Source: Chondrilla cf. caribensis
Taxonomy: Eukaryota > Porifera > Demospongiae > Chondrillida > Chondrillidae
Reading direction: 5' to 3'
Assembly: GCA_964020155.1 (NCBI GenBank)
Contig: OZ026556.1
Location: 3,940,001 to 3,987,500, forward strand
DNA: 47,500 nucleotides
Position numbers and translations under genes: made by a program. Below the pieces are notes generated by a model. The model did not search any database, was not told where the DNA came from, and was given only the letters and a program-made list of their open reading frames with translations. Shown one piece after another: positions 1 through 17,559 of the stretch. Position 1 is the first letter of the stretch; the number at the start of each line of letters is the position of its first letter.

Positions 1-40
1 TTTATTCACTTTTCTGATGTTGTCACTTGTCCTGTGGCAG

Positions 41-619
41 GCAATAGTTTACAAGAAGTACTCCACAGCCAGTGATGTGTGGAGTTATGGTTGTGTGCTG
101 TACGAGATATGGAGCCTGGGAGAGAAGCCACTGAACAGCCTCAGTGTCAAGCAGGTGTGGTATTGTGTATTTTTTAGGTTATTGTTGTTGTTTTCCGTAG
201 TATGTTTATGTTCACCTGGGTGTGTAGTTTTTGATATGTACATTGTACATGCACTAATCCCACACTCTGTGTGCATGTAGGTTTGCTCCGAGATTTTGGC
301 AGGATATCGCCAGCATCCCCCTCCCGGATGTCCTCGAGCTCTCTACCAACTCATGATTGACTGCTGGTGAGTGTTGCAATAGCAGCCCACGGGGCTACAA
401 ACCTCGTAATAATACGTGTTGTGTTCTGTGCATAGGAGCCCACAGTCTGCTCATAGGCCATCAGTTGAGAGTGTCTGTTACATCCTAAGACAGCCTCAGA
501 GTAGCCTCCTGCTATGGACCCAAACAGATCTTAACGTTCACAAAGATGCAGCCACTTTGGGAGCTGATCCCTGCATTGGAGAGTTGCTATATGCTGACCT
601 TCAGAAGGTCTACCTGTAG
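41..619 (+). CDS. Gene 1: C-terminal part of a receptor-type tyrosine kinase (5' truncated by window)
   Basis: Three terminal exons are visible: 41-154, 281-366 and 436-619 (stop TAG 617-619), joined phase 0 then phase 2, giving the last 127 residues. The first starts at the exon boundary after the APE-type motif and holds the kinase F-helix region ([14 protein letters not shown], then [10 protein letters not shown]). The second encodes the G/H region ending in MIDCW, with the tryptophan split by the intron. The third is the short C-terminal tail ending LLYADLQKVYL. Exon 41-154 is nearly identical to the matching part of genes 3 and 4, so this is a member of the same subfamily. Unlike them it keeps an intron just before this exon. 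Its ectodomain and catalytic loop lie outside the window, so it is unknown whether it carries an ApeC domain. Confidence 0.88.
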
Positions 620-894
620 AGGTTTATGTATGCAAGATAGGTTCTACCAGCATCTATCATTTTTTGTATTAATTTTTGCATAATGCTTTGTTTGTATTTA
701 CACCAATAATGGTATATACGTAGATGTTCCCTTCAGTATTATAAATTAATTTTATTATAAATAAGGAGGACTGTCAATTGACTGTTATTTATCTATTAAA
801 ATGCTGACTATAGTGTATGTAATATTTTTTCAATACGTGTTCGGTGTGTCAATTGCAAATTGATTTGATCAAAGTAAGTACAGTACATTAATGT

Positions 895-1072
895 GGATAA
901 GTTCAATGGAAATCTCTAGCCATAGAAATTTTAATGCACCAAACATAAATTTCAGCAGCTAACTGCTGCCTTCGTCAGCTCACTGCCTACCTTAAAGGTA
1001 GCCGTCATCTGCCGAAACGTTTGGTACAATCAAATTTCTATGGCTATAGAGGGATTTCCATTGAACTTACCC
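895..1072. repeat. Foldback (inverted-repeat) element
   Basis: The left arm around 895-944 (AAGTTCAATGGAAAT, CCATAGAAATTT, ACCAAAC) reappears as its reverse complement at about 1019-1072 (GTTTGGTA, AAATTTCTATGG, ATTTCCATTGAACTT), with small indels. The roughly 75-base centre itself contains shorter palindromes (CAGCAG/CTGCTG and CTACC/GGTAG). This looks like a non-autonomous foldback or MITE-type element. No transposase and no clean target duplication were identified. Confidence 0.7.
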
Positions 1073-1427
1073 ATAAGATGTTACCCAGCCAAAAACAACC
1101 CTCTTTTCAATAAGTAAATTAATGTTGTATAATTATATAATATATACAATTATAATATTTTGTTAGTGACTGTTATACACACAGCTGGATGTACTGATCT
1201 TTGTTGTGCACATTGTAACACAGGAGGATAATTCTGTTTACAATGAGTAGGAAACACTATTGAATCATTGCTGAAAGTTCGATCCTGTTTCACGGACGAT
1301 TAATCAATGCATTGAAACAGGGACGTTCAACGATGCTTCGATACCATTTCATCTTTGAGGAAACTGGTCCTCTCCTCCTGTACTAGATCTAAGTTACACA
1401 ATGTACATAGTTTTGGTATAGTAACTG

Positions 1428-1570
1428 ATTGATTGATTGATTATTTATTTGAGTGCACCATACCACAAGGGTACTAGGACACCATATGGTCCCATATAGC
1501 ACTGTATACACGAACACATAACACTAGGGGATATAACAAAAATGGAAGTAATAAGAGTTAATAGTCTATT
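1428..1570 (-). repeat. Dispersed repeat, copy 1 (uninterrupted)
   Basis: After a (TGAT)n run the sequence TTTGAGTGCACCATACCA and the following ~130 bases recur at 4394-4480 plus 4852-4905. A microsatellite at one end of both copies (ATTG units here, ATT units there) resembles the 3' tail of a non-LTR retrotransposon or SINE read on the minus strand. The class is an inference; no reverse transcriptase is present. Confidence 0.6.
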
Positions 1571-2437
1571 AAACTCATGATATGGATATACAAGCCACAT
1601 CCCAAATATAATACTTTGATAATACATGTAATATCATATAAACATACATACACAATGGAAACTTGTTTAGACCAACTAGCTTAACTATATATAAGAGGTC
1701 AAAACTGCATGGCCATAAATCTAATCAGTTCATGTTATTCGATGTTCTCATTAGGATTGTTTATTACATATATGTGCATTGCTACAACTAACAAAACAAA
1801 TGTACCCAAAATTGGATTGTGCTAACCAACACTTGTATATACCTTGTCTTAATGAGTCTCTACTATATAGTAATATTATTATAGTAGAGATATTATATTA
1901 TGGATATTATATTATATTAACTTCTGGCCTGAAGAAAGTATGTACCTTTTATAGATTGTATATCACTAGCATATTATGCATACTTTTTCGATGTGTTGTT
2001 TTGCGTCTCATAGGGTAGTTTACCCTAGTGCTAGCAGACATGTGGCAATCTAATAATTGTATTTAACATATAGAATGTATGTCAGTGGCATATTTCATGC
2101 AAGTACATACTGTTGCCATTCAGCACTAGTGCCAGCAGGAGATTTCGAATCTCTAGACATATTCAAGAGGTTCAACAATGCAAACAGACTTGTGTATACG
2201 TAAACACAAATATCATAATAACGATTATTATGTCAATATACATAATATTGTTTGCGTAGGATACTGGTCGGCATGTCCACACTTCCGTGCACTAACATTG
2301 TTCCCGGACAGGCCTACATCATGTATGTACTATTGTACGGGTACAGTTATTACTGTAACTACTTCTAATAGATACGCAGTAGGATAAGCACAGTCTACGC
2401 ATAGCTATGGTACCAGTGTGTTTATTGTGGGAATAAA

Positions 2438-5175
2438 ATGGAGGCGAAAGTGAGTTTCCGTCAAAAAATCGGCATTCTGACCAAAACCCTTATGTACATT
2501 TCTTTAGTTTTATCCCTACAACTTCTTCCTTTTACTAATGGTGAGAGTCTCCGGATATTCACTTTCGGTTTTCAGTATTCAATGAGTTAAGTGTTTTCTC
2601 CTCGTCGGTACAGGACAGTGCTGGCCAAACGGCACATACGGACTACCTCGACCTGCAAGCGGTTGTCCCGAAGGCTACAGCTTTGAATGGGAAACTGGTA
2701 GTAGTGTGTTCAGCGATGACGTTAGTAACAGATCGACAGTTCAGCACAATCTGTGGAGCTCGCTCAACAATGAATCCAGTCTACATTTTTGTATGAAGTT
2801 AAACTCCGCACCTTATTGCAACGATAATTCGTCCAACTCGTCCGAATGGCCTGCTGGCTGCTATTGTATTCTAAAGAAAGGCGATTGCCCAGAGAACTTT
2901 AGGAGTGGAATAATTCATTGGAATGAATCGACCATCACCAATGGTTCTCTTCCGGATGGTACCGGCAACGCATCCATTTTTACTAACATAGAATTTTGTT
3001 GTCGCTGCGACGGTTCCAGTGCAGACCCTATTGTCCTTCCAACCGACAGGGACTTCTACCTAATGGCGTTATACCCCCAGTGCCAGCTAGTGGTGGGGAT
3101 GGAGGCCCGACTAGAGTACATCATTTGGTACTCGAGTCAGAATGAATCAAATTACATCCAAAGCTGGACGCCAGCTTATTATGACTTCAGCCAAGATATA
3201 GTCACACTCTTCTGCTACTATGCACGAAGTAAGTGGAATACCTAACTGTGTAAGCTTAATAATAATGGGTGTAATCGAGTGATATCTTTGCAGTGCAACC
3301 TGTAAACAGCCAGAACCCTAGGATAGTCAACTGACTGGATCTATATAGACTAGTATAGTATAATATTATGTGAATTTCAAATGACACCTCTTTGATAACT
3401 GCATGTTGGTGACTAACATACATACATAATAGTGACTGTATATAGAACCTCACAATTGAGATCACCTATATGGACCAGTTGTGTAGCAGTTTCAGTTTTG
3501 ATATAAGGAGGTCCGAAAGGCATATGATCCAAGTGTAATACAGTACAGGATTTCCTGTGACTTGAAAATATGTAGTGGTCATATTGTTATGTTATATAAT
3601 TGGATTGTTATAATGTGTGAGAAGCTTTACTAGACTGCTGATTTGATAGTTTTCAGGTTCAGTTACTGTTGCATATATGGGATGTTAGTTATGTGGATCT
3701 TATAATAATTCTATTATAATTACATGGCTTCAGCTTATTAAATATTTTGTTATGTATGTTTTATGAGCTTGATTACAGTAGTATATATAATTCTGTGAAT
3801 TAATGCAGATAACACAAGTACACCAGTAGAAACAACACCTCCTTTAACATCAATGACAAGCAGAATGCCAACAAACATACTGGAGACAATGAAGGTGACA
3901 GATGAAACAACAATAACAGAAATAAAAATGACTACCTCAGCCAGTGAACCAGCACCTACTCTGATGACTAGCCAGACAACACCTTTGTCACCTAATGATT
4001 TGGACCGGGTGAGAGCAATTGGGATATCTGCATTTGGAGGATTTGTGGGCGGTATTGTTATAGTGTTGCTCCTTTTATTATTGTGTTGTGTTCCTATATG
4101 CTTCAAAGTGAGACAGAAAAAGAAAAACGAGTATTATGTTACATCATCTAAAAAATGTGAGTGTGCATGTGTGGTGAATTAGCATGCATGAGTGTGGGTG
4201 GGTGAATCTATTGTACCTTAATTGTGCCTTAGATCCTAATAATCAGCCAACGTGTGTAAGTCAATGAAGGATTATTTTGCAACTGTGCATGGGAGTGTTG
4301 ATACTACCTATCTGGAACTACTGTGTCCGTTATAATATTTTCTGGAAACTATTGTTACATGGGGTGGCACTGTATATTATTATTATTATTATTATTGATT
4401 TGAGTGCACCATACCATTAGGGTACTAGGACACCATATTATGGTCCCATGGAGCACTGTATACACAAACACATGTTGTAACCAGTGGCGGTGGAACATAA
4501 AAATCCTAAGGGGGGGGGGGTACAGTGGTCCAGTGCAAATGCAGTACAGAACACTAAGTCACCAAATTAGCATATATAGCCACTCCTTCACTTCAGTGTT
4601 CAGTAAATGCTATGCATATGCTCATAACACCAAGACTCATTCAAAATTATATTAATATGTGAGACAATCAGAATGTTCAGCATTAGAGGACTAAGTAAAC
4701 TACAATTCAGAAAAGTTACCAAAAAACAACTTTCTTTGGTACAATATAAGTTATCCTTTAGATTCCTGTGTCCTATGTTACATTACATGTCTCCTTAAAA
4801 AGTAGGTGGGCAATGCCCCCCCCCCTGCCCCCCTGGTTCCACCGCCTATGGTAACACTAGGGACTACATAACAAAAATGGAAGTGATAAGAGCTAATAGT
4901 CTGCTACATAGTTTGTACAGACTGAGTACACAATTTGAGATAAATTTAATAAAACCTAGCTGACCACATAGAGTTATATCCTATGTGTTGGTTGATATGT
5001 TGGTACTTCTTTTCTTTATACAGCAATGTGGGTGACATCCTCCAACACCCCAGGTGTTGGCACACTATTGAATAGTGGCTATGCCATCCCAATGACAAAG
5101 AATCCTGGCTATGCTGACAACAGTGTGGGGTGGTCCCGGGAGAGGTCTAATGAAGTGAAATTCAACTATTTCTAG
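2438..5175 (+). CDS. Gene 2: single-pass membrane protein with ApeC ectodomain, no kinase
   Basis: Exons 2438-2540, 2614-3228, 3809-4156 and 5024-5175, all phase 1 joins, encode 405 residues. The ATG at 2438 opens an N-terminus with a hydrophobic signal segment (about residues 18-33). Residues 35-239 form a near-canonical ApeC (apextrin C-terminal) domain: CWPNGTYGLP, SGCP, WPAGCYC, CP, LPDG, FCCRCDG, LPTDRDFYLM, CQLVVGM and FCYY appear in the family order with its cysteines. A Thr/Ser/Pro-rich stalk (about 240-305) precedes a Leu-rich transmembrane helix (about 310-338). The cytoplasmic tail is short and ends with NSGY and NPGY tyrosine motifs but no catalytic domain. It is the most divergent ApeC copy here: its stalk and transmembrane exon do not resemble those of genes 3-6. 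Role inferred: ligand-binding receptor or co-receptor. Confidence 0.85.
4394..4905 (-). repeat. Dispersed repeat, copy 2 (split by a MITE)
   Basis: Lies in gene 2 intron 3. Bases 4394-4480 match copy 1 from TTTGAGTGCACCATACCA, and the match resumes at 4852 (TAACACTAGG, then ATAACAAAAATGGAAGT). The 371-base interruption is a separate inserted element described under its own entry. Confidence 0.65.
4481..4851. mobile_element. MITE inserted into a dispersed repeat (PIF/Harbinger-like by target site)
   Basis: The ends are imperfect inverted repeats: CCAGTGGCGGTGGAAC at 4481 and the reverse complement of CCATAGGCGGTGGAAC ending at 4851. The element is flanked by TAA on both sides (4478-4480 and 4852-4854), and the uninterrupted copy of the host repeat has a single TAA at that place. 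Internal G-run and C-run blocks sit near the two ends. A 3-bp TAA duplication is typical of PIF/Harbinger elements; no transposase is encoded. Confidence 0.75.
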
Positions 5176-5902
5176 TTTGTACACATTGCAAACACTGTTT
5201 CATGTATATAGTTATGAATCAGATGTATTTTATAAGATGTCATGTTATTTAAAAATGTATTGAAATACATGTCAAGCGTTTCAAAAATTCCATCTAGATT
5301 GAAGTGGTCATGACCTTACAAATTGGACTCTCTCCCTCCATATGCGGTGTATAAGGTATATACCTTCATGCATTATAAAGCTATTATGATAGGCATGTTT
5401 GTTCTACTACTGTGACAAGTAGTGTCCATTGCTATATACTCAGCCCCTCCAATGAAGTTGCATTACAATTGTGTGATCACGAATCGGTTGCAGGTTGATG
5501 TTCCCAGTAGCAGTTGTACTTGAACTGTACAGTAGGTGTAACCCCATCTTGTGTGGTGACATGTGACCAATAGCAAAGCTGTACATGAAGAAACTACATA
5601 TCCTTGGGGACCAGACAGGTTTGAAGCATTGTTGAATTTTCCTGTTCAATGCATCGTTCATGAACTAGGGCCTTTCAACAGTCATGATTCAAGGGTGTCT
5701 CCTACGTATTGTAAACAGCATTATCCTCCTGGGTTGGGTTTGCTGTTCTAGTTTCATACGTACAGATATGGTCTTGAATCTACTTAAATCTGATGTTTAT
5801 TGTTCCTTTGGGGTTGCCTGAAGGCCGACAGGAAACAGGTATTAAGCCTCATAGAAGTGCATGATATTGTGTTTCTGCACATATAATGTGGAAATTGACA
5901 TT

Positions 5903-5970
5903 GTGTGTGTGTGCGCGCGCGCGCACGCGTGTGTGTGTTTGTGTGTGTGTGTGTGCGCGCGCATGCGTGT

Positions 5971-6001
<31 letters not shown>

Positions 6002-6003
6002 CA
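5903..6003. repeat. TG microsatellite with CG runs
   Basis: Alternating purine-pyrimidine tract, mostly (TG)n, with two GCGCGC blocks near 5912-5928 and 5956-5964. The apparent open frames on both strands here are low-complexity artefacts. Confidence 0.9.
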
Positions 6004-6286
6004 TGTTTGTTTTCATGTGAATACGTATATACCCTGTACTGATGAGGCTCAGACTGAAACACTGGAACACTAGTGTCTAATACATGGTACATATGCATAT
6101 CGGTATAACATGTCTCGTGGATATAATGTTCGTGTGTATGTTTATGTTGTGCTAATGAGGTCCAGAAGTTCAAAACACTGGATTTCTAGTTTATTCTCGG
6201 TGCTAATAATGTGATGTTTAGTATAATATATTTATAATTGTGACATTGGTATCAAGCCAGTCATCTCACATTACCACCGTACAGTA

Positions 6287-6380
6287 GATGAACACCAAGA
6301 GGTGGATGTTCCCATGGAAACAAATGCACTTTAGGTGTCTATTGAACTGCAGCCTAGTTCCAACTAGTGACTTCAACAAT
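6287..6380 (+). pseudogene. Relic of the last NPAY-tail exon
   Basis: Sequence from about 6287 matches the terminal exon of genes 5 and 6 (DEHQE... then EPQPTSN in those genes). Here the frame begins DEHQEVDV but the NPAY region reads NAL followed by a premature TAG, and several substitutions follow. The 3' part still resembles the CCTACTTCCAACTAGTGGCTTC end. No companion exons lie upstream in order, so this is a decayed fragment of a once larger kinase-less ApeC gene. Confidence 0.75.
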
Positions 6381-6762
6381 GTGGGTACTGTACAAACCTA
6401 TATTATTATAATATTATCCTTTGTGATATATAAACAGCACTTTCTATGTATATTTCATCCTTAATTGAAATTGGACCGTGGAAATGGTCCAATTATTTTT
6501 GTACATAGTTAATAGGAAGTGCATACCATTCTACAGTATAATAGGAATATGATGTTTAACAAATGTTGGGCTGTGAATGACTCTCTGGGAAGCATATAGT
6601 GGACTTGATCACGATTTGCACATCTGAACATTGACTTATTTGAAACTTCATTCATATGAAATGGCTGTACAGATTTATTATCCCCTTACATGCTATGTGC
6701 GAAATCTGCAATGGTTTAATTGTAGTATTACAAATTAAATTTTAAATTAAATTAAATGTGAC

Positions 6763-6864
6763 AGCCATATTATTGCGGACAATTCCGGAAATCAATCACG
6801 CGTAGCTCCGTGTGTCACATGATTTGGATCTCCATTATTTTACTGAGTAGATCTCCACGCGGGG
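6763..6864 (+). promoter_or_regulatory. Putative promoter of gene 3 (block shared with gene 6)
   Basis: ACAGCCATATTATTGCGGAC followed by a TCCGGAAA core is repeated upstream of gene 6 (about 23906-23940, ACAGCCATATTATTACG, TCCGGAAA). A CACATG E-box at 6816-6821, 49 bases before the ATG, corresponds to CACGTG in genes 4 and 6. TCCGGAA resembles an ETS-type site. Promoter function is inferred from position and conservation. Confidence 0.5.
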
Positions 6865-12626
<5,762 letters not shown>

Positions 12627-12737
12627 CTGGCACCCATTTATTCATTTACTCATTATTTGAACAGTGGATTATGTAAGACAAAATGTGTTCATTTTTGTAC
12701 ACATAGCCAAGTAGTGTACAGCATTATTGTACTGTAC

Positions 12738-12774
12738 TTGGGTTCTTTATTGGACAATCCAATAAAGAACCCAA
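12738..12774 (+). terminator. Perfect 17-bp hairpin carrying the polyadenylation signal of gene 3
   Basis: TTGGGTTCTTTATTGGA (12738-12754), a CAA loop, then its exact reverse complement to 12774. AATAAA lies at 12761-12766 in the right arm, so the same signal is also present on the minus strand. Gene 4 has AATAAA in related context (19381-19386) but no hairpin. Confidence 0.7.
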
Positions 12775-12796
12775 TTTATACTCAATCTGAAATAAC

Positions 12797-12900
12797 CCTT
12801 ATCATGTTCTGCTACAATTCCCCTGCTCGAAACACCACTACCTCAACGGTACTTCCAACCAGCACTCCAGGTACAGCTGCCAGCATGTTAGGTTATTGAT
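12797..12900 (+). pseudogene. Relic of the 3' end of an ApeC exon plus its intron start
   Basis: Reads [20 protein letters not shown] then TPG followed by GTACAGCTGCC, matching the last part of the ApeC exon and donor of genes 4 and 5 ([19 protein letters not shown]). The rest of the exon and gene is missing; 140 bases downstream gene 4 begins. One family cysteine-rich end (FCYY) has become FCYN. Confidence 0.8.
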
Positions 12901-12953
12901 GAGTCAGATCAAAAATAATACAGTACAGTACCAAGTTCTACGTACTCGCGTGA

Positions 12954-12992
12954 TGACGTACGCGAAGCGTGACGCAATTGATGTGTCACGTG
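12954..12992 (+). promoter_or_regulatory. TGACGT / CACGTG module upstream of gene 4
   Basis: TGACGT (CRE half-site type) at 12954-12959 and an E-box CACGTG at 12987-12992, 49 bases before the ATG. The same pair in the same order precedes gene 6 (23942-23947 and 23965-23970). Factors and activity are inferred only. Confidence 0.45.
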
Positions 12993-13040
12993 TTCTGATC
13001 ATGCGGATGCCACAGATATCGAGGGACTATCTATGCTGAG

Positions 13041-16000
13041 ATGTTCTTGAAGATACTTCTGCTGTTTCTCGTTTCTTTGGGATCGACTGAAGGTCAGGAT
13101 TCAGGTATTAATATCAACTTCACCCCTGTATTCATAACACAGTGTGCTTGTGCCTGCGCGTGTACTGCAGAGTTCAGATCACGACCATTTTGCAGTTGTC
13201 CATCCTTCCGACTAGTGTGGCGTCTTAATCCTTAGTGATGTGACCGCTTTGTGAGAAAATAAAGTAACATGCTAACATTACAGTGCACAGCCAAATTGGC
13301 TGCGATCACGTCAAAGATGTTACTGTACACTTGAAAGGCGTGCATACGGTGATCGCATCCCCGCCTCTCCCGGTCCAATCTCCTTTTTGTGGCCTCTTCA
13401 CTTATAGCGGTACTGTATCCCGATATGTCTTCCGTGATGCAGACTACAGCTGCATGTGGTCGGTAGTCGATTTATCGTTTACTATTACAGTGGAACCTCT
13501 CTATTACAAACCTCTGAATAGCAGAAACCTCTATAATAAGGACACCATTCTGTATCCTAGTATAGTACTGTAGTGTATTAAGTGACCTCTGAATTGAGGA
13601 AACCTCTGTAATAAGGACTGAAATCAAGGTCCCACAGTGTCCATAATAGAGGGGTTCCACTGTATTGGTAATTTAAATGTACACAGAGGATCAAGACTTT
13701 GATCCACGAAAGGTGTGTACTCATGCAGATGTAGAGTAGCATCCCTCAGCTGGGAACAACACCTTCCTCAGCTCACAACCTCAGTTGTGGGGGCTGTTTT
13801 CTCTGCACACTTTTCACCCTGTCTCCCTCCTCCACCACCCTCTCCTCCTCAGTCATGCCTACCCCATCAGCGACTGACTGAATAATATCAGTGTACTAGT
13901 TTGTTCCAAAGTACTCCTCTAGCTCCTTAGACAGAGCAAATCTGCAGTGGGTTGTCCAGCATTCATTCCAATTAATTGATATCTGACCATTGGATCCATG
14001 CTAGAAGCTGATGATCAATTCGCAAACTTGATTGCTGATTTCTATAGAGTTGAAGCAGACACTTTCCTGTAGTCTATATGCTACAATTCATATTGGTGGG
14101 TGGAAATGAAAGTACAGTAAGTGCTATTTTTAACAGATTGTGAGAACACGAACAAGAATTCGTAGTAACCAATGTCTACAGTTGTCATGTAGTTTCATGC
14201 TACGGTCGTTACTACATATGGACCAAAATTGATTGTGAAACGATTAGTGTTCAAGGAAACATTAAATGACCTAAATTTATCACTATTGCCACCCCACCCC
14301 CCACCCCCGTCCCTCAAGCAATTATGTACATAGGTAGAAACCTGAGGCTTGCAGAATAATATATAATTGGAAGGAAATTAGGACCACCTGGATACAATTA
14401 CAAGTTAGTTGCATCCTCCTTAGAAGTAATGCATGAATGGTTATGATGCACACTGAAATTTTATTACTATAACATGCTATTCCATCACATGTTTTGACAG
14501 AAATATGCTGGCCTGATAGCAGGTATGCCCTGCTCAAACCAAGGAGTGGCTGTCCGGATAAATGTGGTTTTGAATTTCAAGACAATGGATTTATATTCTT
14601 CAACACTGAGGAGCAGGACAACAGAAACAGAGCATCTCCTGATCTTCACATTTCAGGATCAGTATCGGACTTTGCCATACGAATTGAGTTCTGTCGGAAA
14701 AATATTGTAACCTCCAAAGGTTATACTTGGCCCCATGGGTGCTACTGTGTCTTTTCAAGGTTATGTACTACTCCATTTGAGGAAGGCACGTCAACATGGT
14801 ATACAGAAACAACAGTCCCAGCAAATCGTTGGGATGGAGCTTTACCTGATGGTACATTTGAGAATCATAGGATAACTCTCAAATATTGTTGTCGATGTGA
14901 TGGGGACCCCAGTGTCCCCATCATCCTTCCAAGAGAGCAAGAGTTTTACTTGATGACCCACTTCCAAGCACGTAACTCTTGTCAACTTGTAGAAGGAACG
15001 GATGTACGTTCAGAGTACATTCAGTGGCACACAGACAACAGTGAAAATAACAACACTTTTACTAATCCCCTTCCAACTGGTGTTAGTAACACTCCTGATC
15101 CCTTTATTGTGTTCTGCTACTATTCCTCTACTCCAAACACCACTACCTCTACAGTACTTCCAACCTGCACTCCAGGTACAGCTGTCATCATGTTAGGCTG
15201 TAGATAACTCAGACCATTATGCCAAGTATCCACTCTTGTCACCATATATAGTTGGTCCAGTCCAGTCCACTGTCAGTGTTAGTGCCTCCTCTACACCTCA
15301 GTCAACAGTTCCAACAGGTGAAAGTGCTCGATATAAAACATTTTTATTAGTTGTGATGTGGTATTACAATCTTCTTGTTTAGATTCAACCAGTGACAACC
15401 GACTAGGTCAAGCTGTTGTTGTTCCAGCCACTATTTCTGTTATTGTCCTCCTGTGTGTTACAGTCGTTATAGTAGTGACAATCATTGTGGTTGGTGTTGT
15501 GGTGTGCTGTGTGAGGAAAAAGAAGGATTCCTATAAAGGTGAGAACATGTATCATATCTTTTTCCTCTCGATGTCCTCAATGACATTGCTTGACCTTCAT
15601 ATCTAGATCTGGGTAGTTCTCTGTTGGTGTGTGCAAATCCACCTACATTCTCTGGGGATTTGGTCCAAGCTCCTGATTTGCCACCGGATGACAGAGTATA
15701 TTATTCTGAAGTACGTGAACGTGAGGATCACTCGGTACGTCAAAATTGACTTTATTCCATGATATCAGCAGCATATTAGATTCAGGTGTGCATACCGTTG
15801 TCTTGTTTCTTCAGGTCCTGGTTACTTCAGCAGCCAACTACATTGTTCCAGGTGACAGACACTATTCTCTTGATCCAACTGAATGTACGGGTGTCTCCAC
15901 CTCAGTGAGATCGCAAAGACCACAACAGGATGATATTACCGACTTGAAGGTTAGTGTCTTACCAAGACTACAAATTGTTCAGTGATTGTGTTTGGATCTC

Positions 16001-17399
16001 AATTGCTCACATATGGGTATTTGTAAACTCCAATATTAGGAAGAACCTTCTTCAGACACAACTGAACAGGATCCAGACAAGAAGGTAGGAGTGTTTTACC
16101 CAGAGGATTCATCTTTCCTGTTGTCATGTGTGCCAAATCCCACCAGTTGTGGGAGTCAGCTCCAGTTGACTTTGTAGGACCCAACTATGTAAACAGCTTT
16201 CATTGTGGGCAACCTTTGGCACCAGTGTGTGTCCTAATTAGATTGCAACTTGCATCCATTTTTAGATGTTGTTGAGTATATATCTATAGGACCCTGCCTC
16301 CCATTCTAGAATAGTAAGTTATCAGGCCCTTATAATAGTATATTATGATGTCCTTATAATACTACGGATGTGCTACAATAGCATTAACATTCGTGTAATA
16401 GACCGTACTATTACATACTATACTACAGTACAACTTCATGGCGTTGAGTCCATTATGTACTTGATACTGTAGTGTGCATGCATTATTGTATTTTTTGCAT
16501 GGGCATACATTTGCCCTCTCATCCTCTGCTTACAATGCAATATATCTGAACTAAACTAAACTAGACATGCATAAGCAGAGCACTGTTGAAATTGTACATT
16601 GTAGAGGTATAGAAAGCATGACTATTGTGGATGTAGTCATTTGATTGATATGGGACTTGGCTAATACAATGTTTGTATTTGTATACTGACATACAGGGTG
16701 ATGATGTTACCATGCCAACAAGTACAACTGATGTTTCCAGCTTTCCACTCCTGGAAAGTTCCCAATATGAAGCATTGAATGACGACGATGATGAAGATGT
16801 TACCTTGGAATTCTACCTGCCTCCTCCAACAGAATTTGCTCTTCATGATTTTATTGGAAAAATGAAACGTCCATGTAGGATCCCATTAAATGACATTATG
16901 TAAGTACACAGCAGTGTAAAATGAGTGTGTGTTCCTTAATAGGAATGTATGTTGGATTTAGTACTTATCATTTTGTGCATTCACATACAAAAGTGTAAAA
17001 TGTGCTCCTACACAGTATTGGATGTTGTAACATAGTCCACAATTTTGTTGGAAGCGATTTGGTCAGCATCATTCAGTCTGTTTTGTCACCTTTGATGCAG
17101 TATTGGTGAAATGATTGGACAGGGTAACTTCGGTGAGGTGCACAGGGCTGTTTGGAGGAAGAATGGAGAAGACGTCAATGTTGCTGTAAAGACGCAAAAC
17201 GATAAGGCCAAAGAGAAAGAGAAGGTCACGTTCCTCCAAGAAGCAGCCACCATGGGACAGTTCAAGCATCCTAACATTGTGAGAATGTTTGGAATAGTAC
17301 CTGAAAAGGGAAATACTGATTCATGTGTGAGTACATATGCATGTGCACACGTATGCACACACACACCTACATGTACACACACACGCATGCACGCACATG

Positions 17400-17430
<31 letters not shown>

Positions 17431-17527
17431 ACACGTACACAGACACACATGCATGCACGCACGCAGGCAGGCACACACACACACACGCACGCACGCACGC
17501 ACGCACACAGGCACACACACATGCACG

Positions 17528-17559
<32 letters not shown>

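Larger units (their letters stand above)
620..2437. other. Intergenic region between gene 1 and gene 2
   Basis: No coding region supported on either strand. It holds an ATTAAA-type possible polyadenylation signal for gene 1 near 796, a foldback repeat (895-1072), a dispersed repeat (about 1428-1570) and otherwise AT-rich unique sequence. The last ~100 bases before 2438 should contain the gene 2 promoter, but no clear TATA box or initiator was recognised. Confidence 0.6.
5176..6864. other. Intergenic region between gene 2 and gene 3
   Basis: No intact gene supported. Contents: a TG/CG alternating tract (about 5903-6003), a relic of a kinase-less family terminal exon (6287-6380), and a promoter-like block (6763-6864) shared with gene 6. 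The sequence between 5176 and 5900 shows nothing recognisable. Confidence 0.6.
12627..13040. other. Intergenic region between gene 3 and gene 4
   Basis: Only about 410 bases. It contains a perfect hairpin with the AATAAA of gene 3 (12738-12774), a relic ApeC exon end (12797-12900) and promoter motifs for gene 4: TGACGT at 12954-12959 and CACGTG at 12987-12992. Confidence 0.7.

Noticed and set aside
3750..4106. Minus-strand open frame opposite gene 2 exon 3
   Set aside because: Shadow of the Thr-rich stalk and Leu-rich transmembrane coding sequence; no splice or homology support.
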